Part shown: positions 1-5,110 of the stretch, piece by piece | How the letters are laid out: every line of letters begins with the position of its first letter | Position numbering within the stretch: the first letter of the stretch is position 1 | NCBI GenBank assembly: GCA_003562535.1 | Contig: PWUP01000174.1 | Span: 1 to 5,540, forward strand | Direction: 5' to 3' | Source of the DNA: Gammaproteobacteria bacterium | GTDB lineage: Bacteria; Pseudomonadota; Gammaproteobacteria; Competibacterales; Competibacteraceae | Length of the DNA: 5,540 bases | Notes under the pieces: generated by a model | The model's database searches: none | Told to the model about the DNA's origin: nothing | What the model saw: only the letters and a program-made list of their open reading frames with translations | Made by a program: the position numbers and the translations under genes

Positions 1-1568
1 CCGGCGAGGAATCCGAGGATCACCGTCGGCAAGGCTTCCATGATCTCAATCGTCGGTTTCACTGCGGAGCGCATGTGGCGCTGCATGAAATACGCGGTGT
101 AAATCGCCCCCATAACCGCCAGCGGGATGGCAAACAACATGGCATAGAAGGCCGCTTTCAGCGTACCCACCGTCATGGGAATCAAACTGAATTTAGGTTC
201 GAAGTCGTCGGTGGCACCCGAAGACTGCCAGACATAATCCGGCTCGCTGCGCCCCTCATACCAGACCCGTCCCCACAGCGCTTGTAGCGAAGCCTCAGGA
301 TGGGGATTCCTCAGATTCAGAAAATTTAACTGCCCGGTATTATCCAGTACCAGCATGGCACGGTTCACGGGTGACAGGCCGATATGGGTAATCGGGCGTT
401 CGGTCAGTTGCTGTTTGAGCAATGTGCGGTTGGAGGTGGCGTAATGTATGCCCAGTGTTCCTGCCGCATCGCCGACATAAAACCCTTTGCGTGCCAGTTC
501 AGGCGCGATAGCCGTGATCGGCGCGCTGTGCGGCTCAAAGCTGCGGACTTGAGCCAAACGTTGAACCCTGTCAGCACCACGCACGAGAAACCACTGACTG
601 AGAGAACCGTCCGATCCGCCGACAATCAGCGATAGGGTACCGACCAAGAAATCAATGGCGGTGATCTGCTCACCAGCGGCCACCACTTGCTGCGAATCGA
701 CAATCCGGGCTTGCGCTGGCGAGCTGATGTCATAGTAGTGCAACCGCCCCTCGGTATCCGCCACATACAAACTGCGATGGGTGCTATCGACCAGTAAACG
801 CTCGGTTTGACCGGGCGGTGTGGGCAGTTGATGGGATTGCTGGCGGACTTCGACCTCGCCGGTGAACATCGACGTTGTCGTGGTGTAGCGCGACAGCATC
901 AATCGGCCATCGTCGGTTAATCCAGCGGCAATATAACCTTGTGATCCACGTTCCAACGCAAGATGCGTGATGGTACGCCCGTCTGGGTCAAGCACCACCG
1001 GTACTTCGCCGAGAGGAAACTCAAGCTTGGGTTCAATATGGCGGCGATCATCGGGAAAGGTCAGATTGTAAGCATGTTGGGCGACAATGGCCGAACCATC
1101 GGAAAGACCAAACGCCACTAGGCGTCCGCGAGGCTCCCCAGCCGTAAAACTGGTAATGGTTACGCCCTCTGGGATGGGCAAAGTGAATTGCCGCCGTATC
1201 GTGCCCGAATCGGGTTCAAAAAAAGTGGCTACCCCATCGCTGGAAAAACGCACTGCCAGTTCTTGGTAGCGCTCCATGGTGAGGTAGTAGGTTTCCGCAT
1301 GGACATCGCCGGGGATGACATAGCCGGTCTGCGGGGTGACGCTGGCGGGTCGCAGTAACGGGACGACTTCATAGAACAAATACACGAAAATCAATGCCAG
1401 AGCGATCACTACCCCGATACCGCCTGAACCCACGCCATAGCGTGAAAAATTGTTTTTGAAATAACGCCACTTGCGGAGCCGAGCACGCTGTTCACCACTG
1501 GGCAACAGCGTTCGTCCCGGACTCCACCCCTTGGGCTGACCGCTAGAAGAAAGAGGTAAATCGCTCAT
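1..1568 (-). CDS. pstC: Phosphate ABC transporter permease PstC, long form with propeller-like insert (partial, C-terminus beyond left edge)
   Basis: This is the inner-membrane permease subunit of the high-affinity phosphate importer, working with PstS, PstA and PstB. My own translation from the ATG at 1568 gives 522 residues before the window ends. An in-frame stop lies five codons upstream (1581-1583), so no earlier start is possible. The N-terminal 40 residues are basic and cytoplasmic. A membrane helix follows at about residues 45-68, then a long soluble region (about 70-450), then the start of the permease core with GTLKAAFYAMLFAIPLAV (468-485) and VKPTIEIMEALPTVILGF (503-520), typical of PstC/PstA-type permeases. 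E. coli PstC is only about 320 residues and lacks the insert; Pseudomonas-type PstC proteins are also long. The insert carries seven blade-like repeats (see findings). The gene lies 109 bases after pstS in the same direction, behind a terminator-like hairpin. The ribosome site is weak. The family call is firm. Phosphate as substrate is inferred from the pstS neighbour. Confidence 0.9.
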   Translation of the reverse strand, partial: MSDLPLSSSGQPKGWSPGRTLLPSGEQRARLRKWRYFKNNFSRYGVGSGGIGVVIALALIFVYLFYEVVPLLRPASVTPQTGYVIPGDVHAETYYLTMERYQELAVRFSSDGVATFFEPDSGTIRRQFTLPIPEGVTITSFTAGEPRGRLVAFGLSDGSAIVAQHAYNLTFPDDRRHIEPKLEFPLGEVPVVLDPDGRTITHLALERGSQGYIAAGLTDDGRLMLSRYTTTTSMFTGEVEVRQQSHQLPTPPGQTERLLVDSTHRSLYVADTEGRLHYYDISSPAQARIVDSQQVVAAGEQITAIDFLVGTLSLIVGGSDGSLSQWFLVRGADRVQRLAQVRSFEPHSAPITAIAPELARKGFYVGDAAGTLGIHYATSNRTLLKQQLTERPITHIGLSPVNRAMLVLDNTGQLNFLNLRNPHPEASLQALWGRVWYEGRSEPDYVWQSSGATDDFEPKFSLIPMTVGTLKAAFYAMLFAIPLAVMGAIYTAYFMQRHMRSAVKPTIEIMEALPTVILGFLA

Positions 1569-1610
1569 GATGTGCGTTGCCTATCGAGTTAAGCCGTAAA
1601 ATTAACCAGT

Positions 1611-1646
1611 AAAAAGCCCGAACGGCTAGCTATCGCCGTTCAGGCT
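1611..1646 (-). terminator. Intrinsic terminator / attenuator between pstS and pstC
   Basis: Read on the minus strand, the transcript forms AGCCUGAACGGC, an 8-base loop (GAUAGCUA) and GCCGUUCGGGCU. This is a 12-bp stem with a single U-G wobble, running directly into a short U-tract (UUUUU, the first U being paired). It begins 32 bases after the pstS stop and ends 42 bases before the pstC start. The wobble becomes a C-A mismatch on the plus strand, so the structure is built for minus-strand RNA. The short U-tract suggests partial read-through, which would leave more PstS than PstC, as is usual for binding-protein transporters. Confidence 0.8.
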
Positions 1647-1677
1647 CAGGAACCAACAGGGTGTTAGTGTGGGTCAA

Positions 1678-2649
1678 TCAATCCTCAAGCCCAAGCTCAG
1701 CGCGGACGCGGCTGGCTATGGATTCTGGCAAGGGCACATAGCCATCCCGAGCCACCACTTCTTGACCTTGACGCGATAACACCATTTTGAAAAACTCGCG
1801 CTCTAAAGGCGGCAAGCCTCGGTTAGGATGCGAGTTGACATAGACCAGTAACATCCGGGCCAGTGGATAATCACCGGACACTGCATTCTCAGCGGTAGGC
1901 TCGAACAGCGCATCTTCACGGCCTAGGGCAATGGCGCGTACCCCAGCAGTGGCGTAACCAATTCCGGAATAGCCGATACCGTTAATGGACTCATTAACCG
2001 CCTGCACTACGGAAGACGATCCGGGTTGTTCATTGGTAGCGGGTTTGAAATCCCCGCCACACATGGCATTCTGACGGAAATAGCCATAAGTCCCAGACAC
2101 GGCATTACGTCCATATAGAGCGATATCACGGTTTTCCCAAGCACCACCGAGACCCAACTGTCCCCAACGGGTAATGTCTTCGTCATGACCGCAGCGGCGA
2201 TCCGTTGAGTAAATCGCATCCACTTGCGCCAGAGTCAGACCCTCAATGGGGTTATCGCGGTTGACGTAAACGGCTAGTAAGTCAATAGCAACCCCCACTT
2301 GAGTCGGTGGATAGCCATGCACTTCCTCGAAGGTTTGAATCTCTGAGGAACGCATGGGACGGCTCATGGGGCCAAAGTTGGCGGTGCCTTCAGTAATGGC
2401 AGGCGGCGCCGTACCGGAACCCGCGCCTTGGATTTGAATTCTGACGTTGGGGTAAAATCGCTCGAACTCCTCTGCCCAAAGCGTCATCAGATTATTCAGC
2501 GTGTCCGAGCCGATCGACGACAGATTGCCGGAAATACCTGATACGCGCTCGTATTCAGGCAAATTCGGGTCAACACGGTCAGCCATGGCTGGAGCAGCGG
2601 TCAACAATAACGCCGAGGTGACGGCGACCATATTCATTCTAAGATTCAT
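1678..2649 (-). CDS. pstS: Periplasmic phosphate-binding protein PstS
   Basis: This protein captures phosphate in the periplasm and delivers it to the Pst permease. It has 323 residues, the usual length. Residues 1-23 are a Sec signal peptide with a hydrophobic stretch and AMA before D24. The mature protein shows the family blocks: SSIGSDTL (44-51), QGAGSGTAPP (74-83), ANFGPMSRPM (90-99), YGRNAVSGTYGYF (179-191; the SGT loop expected to contact phosphate), NGIGYSGIGY (223-232) and DGYVPLP near the end. Two cysteines (C153, C197) could form a disulfide. From memory it closely resembles Pseudomonas PstS rather than the E. coli form. The start at 2649 is supported by AGGAG (2660-2664) ten bases upstream; M5 is a possible in-frame alternative but leaves a shorter n-region. 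It is the first gene of the operon, with a candidate Pho box about 145 bases upstream and an attenuator after its stop. Confidence 0.95.
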   Translation of the reverse strand: MNLRMNMVAVTSALLLTAAPAMADRVDPNLPEYERVSGISGNLSSIGSDTLNNLMTLWAEEFERFYPNVRIQIQGAGSGTAPPAITEGTANFGPMSRPMRSSEIQTFEEVHGYPPTQVGVAIDLLAVYVNRDNPIEGLTLAQVDAIYSTDRRCGHDEDITRWGQLGLGGAWENRDIALYGRNAVSGTYGYFRQNAMCGGDFKPATNEQPGSSSVVQAVNESINGIGYSGIGYATAGVRAIALGREDALFEPTAENAVSGDYPLARMLLVYVNSHPNRGLPPLEREFFKMVLSRQGQEVVARDGYVPLPESIASRVRAELGLED

Positions 2650-2659
2650 GGATTACTTA

Positions 2660-2664
2660 CTCCT
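2660..2664 (-). promoter_or_regulatory. Ribosome binding site of pstS
   Basis: AGGAG on the minus strand, ten bases before the ATG at 2649. The spacing is slightly long but the core is a good match, and it favours the first ATG over the one four codons further in. Confidence 0.7.
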
Positions 2665-2776
2665 AACTAATAAAGGGTAAATTGCTGAAAATGTTTATGA
2701 GATTGTTGAGTGTGCAATACAATCGCATTAAGTTTCCTTTGCACTTTTTTGCGTAGTATGGGCGAGTGATGTTTCA

Positions 2777-2810
2777 ATTCTTTTAAGGGAATATGATAAT
2801 TATGTGACAT
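2777..2810 (-). promoter_or_regulatory. Candidate Pho box and -10 element for pstS
   Basis: On the minus strand, ATGTCAC-ATAA-TTATCAT (2810 down to 2793) matches the PhoB half-site CTGTCAT at five of seven positions in each half. The halves are separated by the expected four A/T bases, giving the 11-base repeat period of a Pho box. Ten bases further on is AAGAAT (2782-2777), a four-of-six match to TATAAT, about where a PhoB-activated promoter places its -10 and with no clear -35 of its own. The position, about 145 bases before pstS, fits. PhoB itself is not in the window, so the regulator is inferred from the gene it controls. Confidence 0.5.
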
Positions 2811-2828
2811 TGTAACTTAAGAGAGCGG

Positions 2829-2854
2829 ATTAATTATTTGATATATTAATTATT
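2829..2854. repeat. Short direct repeat ATTAATTATT, two copies
   Basis: ATTAATTATT occurs at 2829-2838 and again at 2845-2854, offset by 16 bases, with GATAT-like A/T sequence between. It lies about 20-45 bases upstream of the candidate Pho box as read toward pstS. It could be an AT-rich upstream promoter element, a curved or IHF-type site, or simple AT-rich chance sequence. Confidence 0.4.
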
Positions 2855-3058
2855 TTTTGCTGTGCTGCGTTTTGACTGCATGACTGTGACAACAATTATG
2901 AACCTATTAAGGAAGAGAGCCGCGCTGCGTTCACATTCGAAAATTGCGTAGAATCTTGTTAAATTGTCTTGCGTTGAACTAACCCGACTCGGCTTAATCG
3001 TATCGGTACAGTGAAAAGTGCCTGTGAGCAAGCTGAATATTTGATTAATCAATTGGAT

Positions 3059-3063
3059 AAGGA
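3059..3063 (+). promoter_or_regulatory. Ribosome binding site that fixes the FKBP start
   Basis: AAGGA lies seven bases before the ATG at 3071. It decides between that ATG, which opens directly into a signal peptide, and an in-frame GTG at 3011, which would add a charged 20-residue extension. Confidence 0.75.
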
Positions 3064-3070
3064 TGAAACT

Positions 3071-3760
3071 ATGAAATTGCCTATTGCTTCCGCTGTGGCC
3101 GTGCTGACCTTGGGGCTGAGCAGCCCGACATTGGCTCAGTCGCCACTGGATACGGAACAACAACAGCTCAGTTATATTCTCGGCCTCGATGTCGGTGAGT
3201 CACTGCAAAACCTCGAAATCGATATTGATGTTGATTTACTGATGACCGGCATCGGCCATGCCTTGAGTGGGGAGGAGCGTTTGATCAGTGCCGATGAAGC
3301 GGACGGTATACGCAATGCCTTCATTCAGCGCATGCAGGCTCAAGCGCAGCAGGAAGCCTTTGCTCAGTCACAGGCTTTGCTGGAACAAGGTCAGCAGTTC
3401 ATGACCGATAACGCCCAGCGCGACGGGGTTGAGGTCACGGATTCTGGGTTACAGTATGAAGTCTTGGAAGCGGCTGAAGGGGACAGTCCCGCCGCCACCG
3501 ATGTCGTGACGGTGCATTATCGCGGCACTTTGATTGACGGCACGGAATTTGACAGCTCCTATGGCCGTGGTGAGCCGGCCACGTTTCCGCTCGATGGGGT
3601 AATCCCCGGCTGGACGGAAGGCTTGCAGTTGATGACGGTCGGCAGCACCTATCGTTTCGTGATTCCCCCCGACTTAGCTTATGGCGAACAAGGTGCCGGT
3701 CAGGTGATCGCGCCCAATTCAACCTTGGTGTTTGAAGTCGAGTTGCTTGGTATTGAGTAA
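3071..3760 (+). CDS. Exported FKBP-type peptidyl-prolyl cis-trans isomerase (Mip/FkpA type)
   Basis: This is a periplasmic or surface folding helper that isomerises proline peptide bonds. It has 229 residues, close to Legionella Mip (about 233). Residues 1-22 form a signal peptide (TLA before Q23) with no lipobox cysteine, so the protein is probably soluble. Residues about 27-115 are the helical FKBP N-terminal domain used for dimerisation (LSYILGLDVGESL, then a long Gln/Ala-rich helix from about 80 to 112). Residues about 125-229 are the catalytic FKBP domain. The expected pocket residues are all present: Y150 (VHYRG), F160 and D161 (EFDSS), F172, V177-I178, W181, Y204 (LAYGE) and F221, and the domain ends in the typical VFEVELL. 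The ATG at 3071 is preferred because of its AAGGA site and the signal peptide that follows. It is transcribed away from pstS. ureG follows 81 bases after the stop, past a hairpin. Exact subtype (mip, fkpA or fklB) is not resolved. Confidence 0.93.
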   Translation: MKLPIASAVAVLTLGLSSPTLAQSPLDTEQQQLSYILGLDVGESLQNLEIDIDVDLLMTGIGHALSGEERLISADEADGIRNAFIQRMQAQAQQEAFAQSQALLEQGQQFMTDNAQRDGVEVTDSGLQYEVLEAAEGDSPAATDVVTVHYRGTLIDGTEFDSSYGRGEPATFPLDGVIPGWTEGLQLMTVGSTYRFVIPPDLAYGEQGAGQVIAPNSTLVFEVELLGIE

Positions 3761-3775
3761 GGATTAAGCATTACG

Positions 3776-3799
3776 GGTACGCTCAGCGTTGAGCGTACC
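3776..3799 (+). terminator. Perfect 10-bp hairpin between the FKBP gene and ureG, no T-tract
   Basis: GGTACGCTCA, loop GCGT, TGAGCGTACC: a perfect 10-bp stem starting 16 bases after the FKBP stop. No run of T follows on either strand, so it is not a standard intrinsic terminator. It could be a weak terminator, a block to 3' exonucleases that stabilises FKBP mRNA, or a protein-binding dyad. It leaves only 42 bases before ureG. Confidence 0.5.
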
Positions 3800-3841
3800 G
3801 GTATCTACCATTCGGCGAACCCTTGACCCAGGATTCTGACA

Positions 3842-4459
3842 ATGACCTCTAAACCTCCTCTGCGTATCGGTATTGGTGGGCCGGTTGGCTCCGGTAAAAC
3901 GGCGCTGGTGGCTGCCCTGTGCCAGGCTTTGCGTGAGCGTTATCCTATTGCCGTAGTCACTAACGATATTTATACCCGTGAAGATGCGGAGTTCCTCACT
4001 CGGCATCAAGCCCTAGCCCCCGAGCGTATTCTCGGCGTCGAGACCGGCGGTTGTCCGCATACCGCTATCCGTGAAGACGCCTCAATGAATTTAGCCGCCG
4101 TAGCCGAATTGCATCAGCGGTTCCCCGATCTGGAGTTAGTGTTGGTGGAATCGGGTGGTGATAATTTAGCCGCGACTTTCAGCCCCGAGTTGTCGGATCT
4201 GACCCTGTATGTGATCGATGTAGCCGCTGGTGATAAAATTCCGCGTAAAGGTGGCCCTGGGATTACTCGCTCTGATCTGTTGATCATCAATAAAACCGAT
4301 CTCGCCCCCTATGTCGGTGCTTCCTTAGACGTGATGGAGCGGGATGCGCGTAAAATGCGCGGTGACCGCCCCTTTGTGTTCACCAATCTCAAAACCGGCG
4401 ACGGCTTATCCACCGTTATTGAGTTCATTATCCGCGAAGGCATGCTGGCAACCGCGTGA
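3842..4459 (+). CDS. ureG: Urease accessory GTPase UreG
   Basis: UreG is the cytoplasmic SIMIBI-class GTPase that, with UreF, UreH/UreD and UreE, inserts nickel into apo-urease. It has 205 residues, the family length. The P-loop GGPVGSGKT is at 12-20 and AVVTNDIYTREDAEFL at 37-52. The metal-binding CPH motif is at 71-73 within ETGGCPHTAIREDAS, with ESGGDNLAATFSPEL at 103-117. VIDVAAGDKIPRKGGPGITRSD follows from 124, and NKTDLAPYVGA (150-160) provides guanine recognition. All key residues are present, so the protein should be active. AGGA (3830-3833) lies eight bases before the ATG. Upstream is an FKBP gene rather than the usual ureF, so this ureG is detached from the urease cluster or sits at a rearranged end of it. 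The stop overlaps the next gene by four bases, indicating translational coupling. Confidence 0.97.
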   Translation: MTSKPPLRIGIGGPVGSGKTALVAALCQALRERYPIAVVTNDIYTREDAEFLTRHQALAPERILGVETGGCPHTAIREDASMNLAAVAELHQRFPDLELVLVESGGDNLAATFSPELSDLTLYVIDVAAGDKIPRKGGPGITRSDLLIINKTDLAPYVGASLDVMERDARKMRGDRPFVFTNLKTGDGLSTVIEFIIREGMLATA

Positions 4460-4884
4460 GTAACGGGCCGTGGTTCATTCCCCTGCTGCTGATCGTATTC
4501 GGCGGCGCTTGGGCTCTGTCGTGTTGGCTACTCAGCCGTCTTGGCTGGTCTGGTCTCGCTCAGCACTACCCCGATCAACCCGAGGAACAAGGCCCTTCTT
4601 GGGTCATGCCGTGGGCTAGAGTCGGCTGGGCCAATTACCGCAGCACCCTGAAGCTGACCGCCACCCAAGGCGGATTACGGCTCAATGCCTTGGCGTTCGT
4701 CCGCCCCGGCCATCAGCCTATATTAATTCCGTGGCCAGCACTCAGCTTTGAACGCACTCACTGGGTCACCGTCCCCGCCGTGCGCTTACACACAGCCCAA
4801 TGCCCGCGTACCTCAGTAGTCATCCCAGCGAAATATGCCGATACCATTGCGCTCACCGTGGGTGCCGCTTGGCCGCAGGATTGA
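4456..4884 (+). CDS. Small single-pass membrane protein of unknown function
   Basis: I do not recognise a named family. The 142 residues begin with one membrane helix (about 7-27, FIPLLLIVFGGAWALSCWLL), followed by a linker rich in Pro, Glu and Gln (38-48) and a compact soluble domain (about 60-138). That domain has alternating short hydrophobic strands, including RSTLKLTATQGGLRLN (62-77), FVRPGHQPILIPWPAL (81-96) and SVVIPAKYADTI (120-131). The pattern recalls small PH/GRAM-like beta domains, but this is a guess from strand spacing. With the positive charges after the helix, the domain probably faces the cytoplasm. Translation starts at GTG, overlapping the ureG stop as GTGA. The next in-frame ATG is residue 51, beyond the helix, so GTG is the best start. 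Coupling to ureG suggests co-expression; a role with urease or nickel is not shown, since no metal-binding cluster is visible. Confidence 0.8.
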   Translation: MSNGPWFIPLLLIVFGGAWALSCWLLSRLGWSGLAQHYPDQPEEQGPSWVMPWARVGWANYRSTLKLTATQGGLRLNALAFVRPGHQPILIPWPALSFERTHWVTVPAVRLHTAQCPRTSVVIPAKYADTIALTVGAAWPQD

Positions 4885-4910
4885 TCTGAACTACGGGCTT
4901 AGGATACTTT

Positions 4911-4939
4911 TTGCACATAGGCGATTGAATCGGTACACT
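4911..4939 (+). promoter_or_regulatory. Possible sigma-70 promoter, distal
   Basis: TTGCAC (4911-4916) and TACACT (4934-4939) are separated by exactly 17 bases. The -35 matches at three of six positions and the -10 at four of six. Transcription from here would give a leader of about 165 bases before the TRAP start. The -10 lies inside the first arm of the GTACACT dyad, so a repressor at the dyad would cover it. Confidence 0.35.
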
Positions 4940-4959
4940 GGCAGCCGTCAGTAGTGTAC
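4933..4959. promoter_or_regulatory. Dyad GTACACT-N13-AGTGTAC, possible operator
   Basis: A perfect 7-bp inverted repeat with 13 bases between the arms. As DNA, the arms are 20 bases apart centre to centre, about two helical turns, which suits a dimeric regulator. As RNA it would be a hairpin with a large loop. No regulator gene is in the window to assign to it. Confidence 0.4.
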
Positions 4960-5019
4960 TCTTAAAGATAGTCGTTCGCCCTGATGACGCGACTGTCTGG
5001 TGACAGCGTATAGCTTGGA

Positions 5020-5049
5020 TTGACTGACACAACAAGTCTCAACTTTATA
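5020..5049 (+). promoter_or_regulatory. Possible sigma-70 promoter, proximal to the TRAP gene
   Basis: TTGACT (5020-5025) matches the -35 consensus at five of six positions. An A/T-rich -10 region follows (TTTATA at 5044-5049, 18 bases away, or the overlapping TATATT at 5046-5051). Transcription would begin just before or within the CAAAGACT hairpin, giving a short leader of about 50 bases. Confidence 0.45.
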
Positions 5050-5058
5050 TTATAAAAA

Positions 5059-5083
5059 CAAAGACTCATCATAATAGTCTTTG
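5059..5083 (+). repeat. 8-bp inverted repeat just upstream of the TRAP ribosome site
   Basis: CAAAGACT and AGTCTTTG form a perfect 8-bp stem with a 9-base loop (CATCATAAT). It ends 15 bases before the GGAGG ribosome site at 5099-5103. It may be an operator just after the proximal promoter or a 5' hairpin that stabilises the mRNA. It is not followed by a T-tract. Confidence 0.5.
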
Positions 5084-5098
5084 ACCATCAATAAACTT

Positions 5099-5103
5099 GG
5101 AGG
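5099..5103 (+). promoter_or_regulatory. Strong ribosome binding site of the TRAP gene
   Basis: GGAGG with seven bases to the ATG at 5111. It is the best ribosome site in the window, in keeping with high-level synthesis of a periplasmic binding protein. Confidence 0.8.
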
Positions 5104-5110
5104 ATTTTGG

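Larger units (their letters stand above)
2650..3070. other. Divergent intergenic region between pstS and the FKBP gene
   Basis: These 421 bases hold no convincing gene. The half next to pstS is AT-rich and carries the candidate Pho box, -10 and leader of pstS (about 120 bases of untranslated RNA if the -10 is right). Plus-strand signals for the FKBP gene are weak: TAGAAT at 2949-2954 is a five-of-six -10 match, but I find no good -35 at 16-18 bases. No tRNA or rRNA is visible, and no T-tract hairpin was found. Confidence 0.6.
4885..5110 (+). other. Intergenic region and likely long leader of the TRAP gene, with several inverted repeats
   Basis: These 226 bases lie between the unknown membrane protein and the TRAP binding-protein gene. 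I see no credible gene, no tRNA fold and no clear T-tract terminator for the upstream unit. Inverted repeats are AGTGTAC-type (4933-4939 with 4953-4959), AGTCG/CGACT (4970-4974 with 4990-4994), CTGTC/GACAG (4993-4997 with 5002-5006, loop TGGT) and CAAAGACT/AGTCTTTG (5059-5066 with 5076-5083). The second and third share two bases, so they cannot both form fully. The two candidate promoters are listed separately. Confidence 0.55.

Noticed and set aside
75..1269. Open frames at 75-287, 384-635 and 1087-1269 on the plus strand and 404-625 on the minus strand
   Set aside because: All lie inside pstC in other frames. The pstC frame runs unbroken from 1568 to the window edge with recognisable family motifs, and these frames show no familiar protein sequence.
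2007..2219. Open frame on the minus strand inside pstS
   Set aside because: It is an alternative frame within the clearly coding pstS gene and has no ribosome site or recognisable domain.
2898..2951. 17-codon plus-strand frame starting ATG AAC CTA, a possible leader peptide
   Set aside because: No ribosome site precedes it, and no terminator or anti-terminator pair follows it, so nothing supports translation or attenuation.
3011..3070. GTG start for the FKBP gene, adding 20 residues
   Set aside because: The extension is charged and would place the signal peptide inside the protein, whereas the ATG at 3071 has AAGGA seven bases upstream and begins the signal peptide directly.
2846..3163. 105-residue minus-strand open frame across the intergenic region and the FKBP start
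   Set aside because: It overlaps the FKBP signal peptide region on the opposite strand, has no recognisable domain, and its composition looks like translated non-coding sequence.
3435..4009. Minus-strand open frames at 3435-3722 and 3764-4009
   Set aside because: They are antisense to the FKBP gene and to the start of ureG, both firmly identified, and show no family features.
4853..5035. 60-residue minus-strand open frame in the leader region
   Set aside because: It overlaps the end of the membrane protein gene and the inverted-repeat region, has no clear ribosome site and no recognisable sequence.
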